Shown here: in pieces, positions 11,268 through 21,700 of the stretch
Numbering within the stretch: the stretch's first letter is position 1
Layout: every line of letters begins with the position of its first letter
Assembly: GCA_030704615.1 (NCBI GenBank)
Contig: CM060731.1
Coordinates: forward strand, 33,544,001-33,604,000
Direction: 5' to 3'
Source: Takakia lepidozioides
Lineage: Eukaryota > Streptophyta > Takakiopsida > Takakiales > Takakiaceae
Length of the DNA: 60,000 bases
The notes under the pieces: model-generated
The model's database searches: none
Seen by the model: the letters and a program-made list of their open reading frames with translations, nothing else
Told to the model about the DNA's origin: nothing
Position numbers and translations under genes: made by a program

Positions 11268-12266
11268 CATGAACTATGTAATGTGGTATGTGGATGACCA
11301 TGATTTGAAATGTGTAATTCACATCAATTCGTCGGCTGTGCAATGATATGGCCTCCAACTATACGGAGTCAGCTCTGAGTGACAACTTTTAGGTAGTGCA
11401 CATTTGTCATTGCACCGTTCGAAGTCTACATGTCTTGCTGTCGCTATGCACTACAATCATCTTTTGAAGATGATCCTAACTCTCATTGTTATTTGAGGAG
11501 GGAGGAAGGTATTCCCGTGGCAGCCTTTATGGCGCACACTTTGTGAGGATATTTTGTCGTCCTCGTAATTGTAAAAGTGAAACAAGCATTTGTAATTGCA
11601 CAATGTTGGATGCTGCAATTGTAGGCCTCAATGCTCGTCTTGATTCTATTTAGGCAAGATTCCCTGCATTAATTCCACGGTCATAGGACCATCCACGGTT
11701 ATAGGCGGCGCATGTTAATGGTGACGTGGCAGATGACGGACAGTGCCATGTCATCATTTACCGCCACATCAGCATGCTGACATGACGCTCACGCCACGTC
11801 AGCTGGCGTGAGCGTACGCTCGCGCGCTCATGCGCAACGCTCACGCCATTGCGTCGTTGCTCTGTGATAGTCTCGTAAATGAATCGAAATTTATATGGAA
11901 GTCTAATCACCCGCATTTTCTGTAGATCCATGAGTCCAATATGGAGGAAGTGACACATACTAGAACAAACGACACACAACAGCGTACAGTGAAGAAACAA
12001 TACGACTTGAGAGTGAGGATATCATCGCCCAAGGTGGCATCTCCAGAAACCGCGGGCAATCGCGCGAGGTTACTTATACGAGGGGTCGACAAAAGCATAC
12101 CGGACGGCGAAAGACCCGTCGCCCGGAGGAATTGGCGGCGAAACCTCATCCGGCTCTGAGCAAGTGCCGCCAAAGCTGGTACTTCATTCTCCGCCTTCTG
12201 TTTTTTTTTTCTGCATTCCATTGCGAAAAACGTCCAATGAATTAATAATTATTTCCTAATGGGCAG
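11268..12266. other. Intergenic region after the transposase-like gene
   Basis: No gene is supported. A 72-codon frame at 11941-12159 could be a first exon of the HAD-like gene, because an acceptor (gggcag) precedes 12267, but no donor connects them convincingly. The stretch 11700-11860 is rich in CACGTCA/TGGCGTGAG inverted motifs. Confidence 0.4.
11785..11815. repeat. Perfect 12-bp inverted repeat (hairpin)
   Basis: The arm ACGCTCACGCCA (11785-11796) is followed by a 7-base loop and its exact complement (11804-11815). Related partial copies of the arm occur over the next 50 bases. It could form a hairpin or mark an element end. Confidence 0.8.
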
Positions 12267-13094
12267 GATGATATGATCTATCCACCGCACGATTATTCCC
12301 AAGCTGTCAATCCCGCGGATTTCTTTGCTCTTCCAATGGGTCCAAATGGATGTCAGCCCGGATATTATGTCCTGGTTCTGGATGTCGGGTTCCTATGTGA
12401 GGTCTACCTCCAGAATGGGCCAAAAACCCCTCCCGCAACGCAGCCTTATATCTCCGCTGGAAGATTTAAGTTAGCAATGCAACATGAGGTGGGAGACTTC
12501 CTCAAATGGGTCGTCAAGAAGTTTTGGGTCATCTTATGGAACACTGGCAGAGAAGAGACTGTCGTGGATTTCAAATCAGCCTTGTTCAGGAGGAACGCCC
12601 ACAAGGTCATGCATTACAGTTCCGACCAATGTGTGGAACATAGACTTACTTTCAACACATATTGGCATACGCTACCTAAGGCCCCAATCTACTTCAAACG
12701 ACTTTACGATTTGTTCGTAGACCCCGACTCTAAAGCCTACAGGTCTAACACCCTGCTTATCGACGTCATTGGGAACATGTACAAGTCTTTCATCAATTCT
12801 CTGAGCTTGGTCATCTTCCTACCTAAATACAAAGCACTTGTAGATCCATACAAGGATGATTTTCTGATGGGTCATCTAAAGCCCCCCCTGGAGAAGTTGA
12901 GGCATTCAAAAATGGACATTTGGGCCTTCAATGAGTAGAACCTTTTTGGAATACCTAAGGATATTTACTTTCAGGATGCTAGAGTGAAATTCATTAATCA
13001 CTGGGACTTTCCATGGCCTAAGAACAAGGAGAAATGGGATGTACATCTAAAGTACCTAAAGGCCCTGGAAGTGGAACATGGGATATTAAAGTGA
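12267..13094 (+). pseudogene. Degenerate FCP1/HAD-phosphatase-like unit 1 with in-frame stop
   Basis: The frame enters after a splice-acceptor-like CAG at 12264-12266 (first ATG 12273) and stays open to TGA at 13092-13094, except for one in-frame TAG at 12936-12938. Text after that stop remains protein-like (FINHWDFPWPKNKEKW), so the stop is probably a mutation. The layout follows an FCP1/CTD-phosphatase-type HAD domain: a strand with VLVLDVGFLCEV where DxDxT is expected, FWVILWNTGRE at the motif II position, YFKRLYDLF, then NTLLIDVIGNMYKSF at the motif IV position. Both catalytic Asp pairs are altered, so phosphatase activity is unlikely. It lies directly upstream of a second unit with the same layout. 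Confidence 0.6.
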
Positions 13095-13128
13095 CTAATT
13101 TTGAGAATGTATTGGGATTCTGAGGTCA

Positions 13129-13920
13129 TTGTTTTCCTTATCTGTTCATGTCATTCTTCTTTTCTTGATTTACTTAAGTGTCTTTATCACTCGTTCACAG
13201 ATCCGACAGCCTGGATCTCCACCTTTGAGGGGACCTCGCTTGATAATTTTTGACGTTAATGGAGTGCTATGCAAAATAACGAAGTGCCAGAGCCCAGGAC
13301 CTGCTCCACGCTTTTCGGAATCTGACTACAACATTCCTACTATTGTTGGATATCAGCAAATCTTTAGAAGGAAGATGTACCGGGAAGTTTGGCAAGAGTT
13401 ACACAAGCACTTCATTTTAGGTATCTGGAGCTGCATGGTGCTTAAAAACTTAAATGCCGTTCTGGATTTGCTCCTACGTGGTCTTCCACGGCCAGCGTTC
13501 ATCATATCGCAGGAGGATTGTATCATTTGCCCAAGCAATCTGCATCCAAATTACCGAACGGGACAAGATCAACCTCCTGTGTTCTTGAAACCACTCCTTA
13601 AAGTATGGCAAAGTTCTGAAGGTTTTTACAATCAGAGTAACACCCTGCTGATTGATGATACGGCTTTGAAGTGTTTGATGAACCCTCCTGAATCTTGTCT
13701 TCTTCTCAAGACTTTTGAGATAATCGACGTCAACGATTTCTTCCTTCTCAAACTTAGAGATTTCTTGCTTAGCTTCTTGAAATTTGAGAACGTCTCAAGC
13801 TTCTTGAAAGCAAGGAGAATAAGATTTCCACCTTTAAAAGTTAACGATCCACAGTTCAAGCCTCTTCTTGATTATATTGATAATTCACAATATGGTGATT
13901 ACCGAGTAAATGATACGTAA
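13129..13920 (+). CDS. FCP1/HAD-phosphatase-like unit 2, probably catalytically altered
   Basis: An open frame of up to 263 codons. The ATG at 13129 would give a hydrophobic N-terminus, but that stretch is pyrimidine-rich and ends in ttcacag at 13200, so the coding part may really begin with an exon at 13201. The domain shows LIIFDVNGVLC (motif I, second Asp replaced by Asn), FILGIWSCMV (motif II), VFLKPLLKVW, and NTLLIDDTALKCL (motif IV with the Asp pair present). It has the same order of landmarks as the unit at 12267-13094, which suggests a tandem duplication or a two-domain gene with an intron at 13095-13200. FCP1-type enzymes remove phosphate from RNA polymerase II CTD serines; with Asn in the DxD position this copy may be inactive. 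Confidence 0.6.
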   Translation: MFSLSVHVILLFLIYLSVFITRSQIRQPGSPPLRGPRLIIFDVNGVLCKITKCQSPGPAPRFSESDYNIPTIVGYQQIFRRKMYREVWQELHKHFILGIWSCMVLKNLNAVLDLLLRGLPRPAFIISQEDCIICPSNLHPNYRTGQDQPPVFLKPLLKVWQSSEGFYNQSNTLLIDDTALKCLMNPPESCLLLKTFEIIDVNDFFLLKLRDFLLSFLKFENVSSFLKARRIRFPPLKVNDPQFKPLLDYIDNSQYGDYRVNDT

Positions 13921-16199
13921 ATATTCGCGTCCTACTGTGGACACAGTTTACTATTTAAAATTGATTGTGAAGACCATGGATTCCTTCCCTGACGAACTAA
14001 TGGCACCATTGTGGTTGATTGAAATCTGGATGCACTCAGCTCTTTGAGGTTCTCAATGGTGGTAGTGACAGAGATCTGTCGCGCGATTACTCGTGGTTCG
14101 AAAAGCGGAATTCAACATCGTCCTGGTTCTCCAGCTGACTGCCAAAGTGTTATATTACCTCAACAGTGCCACATGTGATTGGTCAGAGTGATGTTTTTTC
14201 TATGCTCACGCATTCAACAACGAAAAATGCTGTCATTTGAAGATGTGATGATTCTGCAGGCATAGTGAGTTACTTCAGGTCAGTTACAGCGAGGGAACTC
14301 AAGGTATTCGGATATTCTATCCCAGAATATTTCACACCATCATCCTGGATGAATCATTGATGTGTTTCAGAACACGCACTCAAATTATCCAGGCTGATGG
14401 TGTCACTTGTTCCTTGGCGGATTGTCCAAGTATCTTATAATCTTAGTCTTTAAGTTGTTTGAAGTCATTCTCCCTGCTTGCATAATCCGATCTTCAACAA
14501 TTGACAACATCCTCGTGGTGTTTTATTTGGATCCTATATCCTTCGTTTGAAGATCCATTATTCTTTTGAGGAACACCAACGATTAACATCGCGCGATCAC
14601 GCGTGCTTTTCTAAGATCTGACCTGTTCTGATGTCCATCATTGCACACCAAAATGGTGTTACGAGGAGGCAGAATGTCAGCAATTGAACGTCAATGTCCA
14701 ACGACATTCTCGTCATTTTCATGTGGATTGGACGCCAAAGGAGGAACACCGTCGCTAACAATCTCAACAATCATATGTACTTCAAGGTGCTTGATACTAC
14801 GTATGTTAATGTAGCTGATTTCTATATGAGTCTTTTTGCTATTGCCATTCCAACAACATCAGGTCCACTGAGACTGCCATATTCCGAAATCGGAATCAGG
14901 CACCACCTACATGAAACCATGAGCTAAGAATGAAATCTCCAGTTCATTCAATCACAGCCCGGAGAAATATCTCAAACTGTTGGCCAACTACTTGTGGGCT
15001 AGGATGTTTCTATGGAGTCGCATACAATGAATCGAAGATCTAGTTCTCAGCTGACATGCAGCTGATGGTTTTATATTGGTCAATGATGGTAGGCCGTGGC
15101 TGATACGGGAGTCTGAATATGAGAGTCTCTGGGGACCTGATACTGTTCGCATGGGAATAACAAAACAACTACTATACAATTCAGCAACAACAATAGCATC
15201 AAACACCTAGCAGTAAATAGGATTTTTGACATTGCTTGTGATAGCTCCAATCAGTTAGTTGGTGGTTAGTCAATTGGAGATTATTTAGTTGGTGATCAGT
15301 TTACGAGTGCTTTACAGTAAATCGTTAGAAGCACCACAGCCCGTCACAGATGAACCTCGATTGGTCACCTAACACTATTTCATTGAAGATTTCGCAGAAA
15401 ATGTCACTCTCTCCGTCAATGTACTCGTCACCGAGCCACTCTCCAGAAGCATACGAGCAGCATACCTATTCCCCAATTGGATACTTTCAACATCTTACTC
15501 CAGGGTCAGTTACTTGCACATTATGTTTTGAAGGGCATACGAGTAATTCATCATCTTCGTAATTCCCTGAAAGTCTGCAAGACCACCAATTCTTCGAGAA
15601 GTACAGCTGAACTTCGGTCGCACAAGACATTGTTGGTTGGCGTAATATTGGAGGATATTTTTTGTGAGATCATCACCATATCAACGATTCTCGAGACAAC
15701 ATTTCAGGGACTTCTTCCATCTTCTGCTGACGAAAACCTTCGGAACAACGGAAGAATACAGATTTGAAAATGGTCCCTCCAACCTTGTCAAAATATCGTG
15801 ATTTTGAGAAATGACTTTCCTCAAAATATTTTCATGATAAGTATGTCGGGCGACATCGTCTTGTGCTAACGAAGTTCAGCCCTCCTTCTAGAAGTTGATA
15901 CTCTCATTGACATGGTTTACGTTACTTGTATTGGTCCATGCCGCATGGGGCGAGACTTACTCAAATTGACATGGTTCTGAAATAAAACCTGGTTGTTTAT
16001 CATCAGCGTCTCCCCATTGTCTTTCGTTTCATTTCATGGTATTGTGTCATTGTGCTATGTTTTGCTCACATATTTGATTGATTTGTCTTGTATGTTACAT
16101 AGTAACGGCATTCGTAAGCTCAGTCGCGGTTACGAATATGACTGGTGCTCCAATCATCCATCACCCGACACCCGTTTTTTTAATATATATTTTTAAGTA
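13921..16199. other. Non-coding stretch
   Basis: No coding region is supported; frames are short and look random. Two things stand out. One is a diverged copy of the intron palindrome (14690-14709). The other is a pair of imperfect inverted segments around 14842-14910 and 15105-15165, sharing a TCAGGTCC..GAGACT..CATATTC core in opposite orientation. Untranslated or decayed element sequence is possible. Confidence 0.4.
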
Positions 16200-16395
16200 A
16201 TGGAAACACCTGGGAGCGACAACTCACAAATCAGGTCCTCTTAATAGTTTTCACAGTAACCCCGCCATGTGGCGTTGGAATGGGACACCACCCAGGAACA
16301 TACCACACTCGTCAGTAGCAAGATTTGACCCCATAATCATCTGGGTGGCACTCAGTGCACTTCACCAACTAAGCTACTGATTGTTGGTATCTCAT
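16200..16395 (-). mobile_element. tRNA-derived SINE-like element
   Basis: On the minus strand TAGCTTAGTTGG (16365-16376) matches an RNA polymerase III A box, and GGGGTCAAATC (16322-16332) resembles a B box at a suitable distance of 33 bases. The spacing is that of a tRNA gene but the arms do not fold into a proper cloverleaf. A tRNA-unrelated tail continues to about 16200, next to an AT-rich region. Ends and target duplication are not clear. Confidence 0.5.
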
Positions 16396-17413
16396 TCAAC
16401 TCTTACTAAACGTCGAGTGAACAATGGAACTTGCTTTATGAGCCAAATAGAAACTGCTTTTTCTCCTGAAGTTTATACATAATGTTTCTTTATTGCTCAT
16501 ATTATATATTAATAGATAAAAAATTATTTATATCTTTATATTTATATTTAAAATGATCCATTTAAATTCATTTAAATGATTTAAAAAATATATATTTAGA
16601 TATTTCTCCTTATTTCTGGACCAAACTTTAGTCCAGATGTTTAGAGCTCCGTTTGGCCTGGTGTTGCCCAAGTTTGGAATATCAAGGACTAATGATCAGC
16701 TGCATTTTAGTGCTGTAGATTAGTTTCCTGCAGTTCTCTCCCCCCGGTTCTGTTGTATTCTACTCCTGACTCTGATCCACTTTAGTATTCTACTTTAGTG
16801 ATCTAGAGTTCTTTGTTGGGCTCGGTGTCGCCTAGGCAAGCTTATTTCCCTCGTCCCTTACCCTATTTGTTTGTTCCAAGGTTGTTCCCCATATGTTCAT
16901 GCCTTCACACCCCCGGAGGTTATTTTTTCCTCTTGTATCTTTATTCCATTAATAAATGCGCCAAGGCCTCTGTCCCCTGTTCTCTTCAAAACATTTATAA
17001 AAATAAAAAATATTTCCACCTGTCTCAGCTTCTGATGGGAGCTAGAGAAAATTTGTACTAGAGAGCGGACCGTGTTGGGCTGACTCTGCCTTATGCGCGG
17101 CCATAGGGCTCGCCCGCCACCTGCCGCAATGTGATTGGGGTTCAATTATCCCATATCGATTGCCCAGATTCAGAGCCCCAGAGAGGATATAAACGGGCGA
17201 GCCTCAAAGGAAGGCAGGTGGGCGGGTCGATGGCAGATGACACTGGCCTGGGTGGTTGCTCTGCTGTCATCGGTGCATAATCGGCCATCCCTGCCGAATT
17301 GGCAGTACACCCTTGGTGGCCGATTCGGCCTGAGAATTAGCCTCAAAAGTGGCAGAGTACGCCACACCTGTTTTTAACAAAATTTGTGTGCCGTAGACAA
17401 GACATTGGAGAAA

Positions 17414-17727
17414 GATGGACACAAGAATATTCTGTATCTATGGACGGAAATGCTGAATCCGCTGAGAATTCCCAAAACACGTCTCCTTTCTTCGTGATGG
17501 ACACAAGATATTCTGTATCTATGGACGGAAATGCTGAATCCGCTGAGAATTCCGAAACGCTTTTCTTCGCGATGGACACAAGAATATTCTGTATCTATGG
17601 ACAGAAATGCTGAATCCGCTGAGAATTCCGAAACGCCTTTCTTCGTGATGGACACAAGAATATTCTGTATCTATTGACGGAAATGCTGAATCCGCTGAGA
17701 ATTCCGAAACACGTCTCCTTTCTTCGT
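17414..17727. repeat. Four tandem copies of a 75-82 bp unit
   Basis: Units at 17414-17495, 17496-17570, 17571-17646 and 17647-17727 each begin GATGGACACAAGA and contain GAAATGCTGAATCCGCTGAG. Copies 1 and 4 carry a longer ACGTCTCC-containing end than copies 2 and 3, which have small deletions. Open frames across it on both strands are a by-product of the repetition. It lies about 1 kb upstream of the receptor kinase. Confidence 0.95.
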
Positions 17728-18123
17728 TTCTTTCTCCCCTCGCGCACACACTCGTGCACTCGTTAGAGACACAGACATAAACGACAATTTCCAAGGTTGC
17801 GGAGGTGTAGCAACTAGGAACCTGCAAGTTGCATTGCATTGCACCTTCATGCAGCTGCGTCACAATTCCTGTCTATTTTCTCTTTGCTTTATGATCTCCG
17901 CTCTCTGACATCATAGGCCTACGTTCAAAGGGACTTTCTCATTCTTGCAGATGTAAGACACAGATGTAGTATATTAGGCCGTCCCAGTTTCTCTGTGGAA
18001 TAAACCATGTGTATTTCGTTCTAAAGAGCTGGTAAATAAAGGCAGGAGGGCTACTGTTGCGGACTTGATTCTGGGATTCGTGAGGTTTCAGCGAACTTGT
18101 GAATTGTTGTACTGTCTCTCTTG

Positions 18124-18155
18124 CTCTCTCTCCCTCTCTCTCTCTCTCTCTCTCC
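18124..18155. repeat. CT microsatellite upstream of the receptor kinase
   Basis: A (CT)n run with one CCC interruption, about 620 bp upstream of the receptor kinase start. CT-rich tracts are common in plant 5' untranslated and core-promoter regions, so it may be in the leader; no transcript evidence is available here. Confidence 0.85.
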
Positions 18156-18768
18156 TCCTGCCCTCCAATCACTCACACACAACAATCGAAAATCGCTTTC
18201 TGCGTTTGTGTGACATAAAATGCTGTAAGTAGTAGTGCTGCTCTCTCTGTCTCTCTGCGTGCGCTTGTGTATTCGCTGTTCCCGCCACCTTGCCCATTTT
18301 CCTGGTCGTTCATCTGCTTGTGATCTGAGGACTTGACGCTTTGTATCTCTGTTACATCCTGTCTCAACCCCCACGTGTACATTTTAATACAGAGGCAGGT
18401 CTCTGTCACGCCTCCTTGACAGCTCAATGGCACATACTTTTCCAGCATTCTTCCTCTGTAGTCCCAGTTGCCTTTACCTTTCTTAATCTTCACTATTTCT
18501 TGAAAACTAGCCAAATTGTAATGTCTTCGATTTACAGCACGCATTCATTTTCTCGCTTCTTATCGCAAAATTACGCAGGACAAGGATATCAAGTGCAGAA
18601 GGAAACTGTTGCCATTCGGAGTGAATGAAGGGATGGAGCTGGAGGAGACTCGTTTAGGTCTTCATCTCTCTTGGCCAGAATGCTGCAATGCTGATACAGG
18701 ACAACCACAAGGAATAAGAGTGGATTTCGTAGACGATTTGATCATTCGGAGCGTGACATGTTGCATAT

Positions 18769-21700
18769 ATGAAAGGGGGCTCAATGACAAGGAAAATGCA
18801 TAAACCCCTTCCCCAGCCTTCCATCACCATAGTTTTACTTTTGAGTGTTTCTATTGTATACGAGGCGGTGGTTGCAACTCCCTTGACTGACGAAGGGCGG
18901 GCCCTTCTGGCCTTCAAAGAGGAAGTGAACGATCCTCTGGGTGTTTTGAGAACATGGAATGACACGACAGATCCAAATCCTTGCAATTGGTATGGAGTAT
19001 ATTGTAATGGAAGATTTAATGTCTCCAAGGTTTATCTTCAGGATACTGAGCTGTCAGGACCGCTCTCCCGTGAGCTCCGCCACCTCACGAGCCTGCGCAT
19101 TCTAGTGCTATGCAGGAATAATCTGTCAGGGGCTATCCCTCCAGAGCTTGGAAACATTGGTAAGTTACTTTCACTTCTCGTACATCTTCTTTCTAATGGG
19201 TTGCAGCTTCATATTCTGCATAAGTTTTCAGAAAACCTGCTCCAGCTGGTGTCAAGTATTGGTAGATATATCTACTGAAAGGTTCTATATGTCAGTGCAG
19301 TCTTCTCCCGAATTTTCAAGAATGGCCAAAGTGGTCAATGTTCAAGTTGAGAGTACACACCACGCATTTTTGTTGGAGTATGATGGGCTATAACTGGCAA
19401 ACTTTCATGTCAGAACTACAGATCAATACAATGTAGCAGAAGTCTTTTCTGATATTACTTCAACAGGTACCCTTTGGAGGCTGAATTTGAGCCACAATAC
19501 TCTCTCAGGAAATCTTCCTGCTACACTTGGCAACTTGTTCAGGTTGCGGGTGCTTGATCTGTCTTCAAATTCTCTCTCTGGACCAATTCCTTCATCGCTT
19601 TTTGACGAGTGTGATCAAATGCGATTCATATCCCTGGCATCCAACCAATTTTCAGGCTCCATTCCAACCACACTCAGGAAGTGTTTGAAACTTACAGGCT
19701 TGGATTTCTCTTCTAATGTTCTGCAAGGTTCCATTCCACAAGATCTCGGAAGCCTTGTACTGCTTAAGTATGTTGCACTCCAGAGGAATCATCTATCGGG
19801 CCTCATTCCAGGCTCATTTGGGAGTTTAAACTTTTTGAACTATCTGGATCTTAGTAGCAACCAGCTCTTTGGGAGTCTACCTCTTCAGTTCAGCCAGCTC
19901 AGCAGTCTGAACACACTGGTGCTGAACAATAACCTCCTCTCAGGAGATGTACCTGCAGATGTTGTCTATTTACCCAGCATGCAATACCTGGATCTCTCTT
20001 TTAATTCATTCACGGGACAACTGCCTTCGTCTGGAGGCGATTGCACATTGCTCCAGACATTGAATGTCGCCTTCAACAAGTTCGGAAGGGCAATCCCTGC
20101 ACTACTCAGTGCATGCTCTCACCTCATTTATCTCAATCTCTCGGGCAACCACCTCTCCTCATTCATACCTCCCCAGCTGGCTCTTCTTAGGGATGTGAAG
20201 TTACTGGATGTAAGCAGCAACAATTTAATTGGTCGCATTCCTCCCGAAATTGGTAATATGACTGCGCTTACTGTGTTGCGGTTGGAACATAATCTGATCA
20301 GTGGGTCCATCCCTCCACAGATTGGACAACTGGAGGTACTGAAGTTTCTTGATTTTTCAAACATGCGTCTCCAGGGGAGTATCCCTTCGGCTCTTGTCAA
20401 CTGCACTTCTTTGCTAAGCTTGTGAGTCCTGCTTTAACCCTCACAATCTGCTGACTCAGTGAATTTTACGTGACAATCAAACCAATTCCAGTCAAAATCA
20501 TTTTGTGAACTTGGGTGCTCTTCATGTACCTGTCTGTATCAAATGGAAGCTCCACCCATACACTAGGAGATTGTTTTGTATGGTTGCATTACTGGAGGGT
20601 ACAAGTCTAATGTTGTAAGGTCCTCTGCTGGAGCATTGCTAGGGGACTTGGGGCTTACATTCTGGGCTTATTCCACCCTGCTAATTGCATCGTGTGTATT
20701 CTGACGTAAGGGGATTAGCAGTTTCCCCAACAGTAGAGATTATTGTTCAGGATTAATTGGATATGTGGATCAGCATCAATTCGATGAATTCTGTATCTGC
20801 TGTTTTCTGTTGTAGAACCCTGCACTGAAGGTTTCTACTTCATTATGCTTGTTTACACTGTCACCTTAGTAGTCACTTTGTGTGATTCAGATTTGTGTTA
20901 TTTACGTTGCATGTCTGTCAACAGAGCAAATTAGTCATTCACAGAACATCTCAAACAGCCAGAAAATGAAGTTGGTTTGACTCTGAATGACAGAGACACC
21001 GAATCTCTGTATCAGTACACATACTAATCAAGACCACAGTGAATTGATGGTGCAGGGACCTTTCCAGTAACAACCTAAGTGGCCACATACCTGCAGCACT
21101 AAGCGAAATTGTGGGTCTCAGAGAACTTGACCTGCAATACAACAAGTTGAATGGCAGCATTCCTGCAACTTTGGGGAATCTGCAGAGCTTAGCCTCTTTC
21201 AATGTTTCGTACAATGATCTGTCTGGAAGAATCCCAAGGTCACATACTTTAGGCATGTTTAATGCCACCTCCTACTTTGGAAATCCAGGTTTGTGCGGCT
21301 CACCTTTAAGTACGCCTTGCGTGGTGGTTTTGCTACCAACCGTATCACCAGAGGTGACCCCGACCAGGTCACTAACCATGCCATCCACTGCTATGCACCC
21401 AGTCCAGTCCCGTCTGCTGAGTATGTCGGCAATTGCAGCCATATCAGTTGCGGGAGCAGTTACCATTGCTGTCATTGTGGTTGCTCTATTGAGTATTGTT
21501 GTCTATAGAAGACAGAAAAAGAAGAAGACAGAACTACTACTGTATGAAAGCAGGCCTTCCTCGCCTGACATGAGCCCCATGGTGGGGAAACTAGTTCTGT
21601 TTAACAAGGGTCTTCCCACACGATGTGAGGATTGGGATACAGGAATCAAAGCTCTTCTGGACAGTGACTTTGTCATTGGCCACGGCTCCATTGGCACAGT

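Noticed and set aside
16322-16376. A functional tRNA gene on the minus strand
   Set aside because: A and B boxes are present but the acceptor and anticodon stems do not pair; a SINE head fits better.
17374-17863. Repetitive minus-strand frames with FSADSAFPSIDTEY repeats
   Set aside because: The peptide repetition is only the translation of a four-copy DNA tandem repeat, with no start context or domain.
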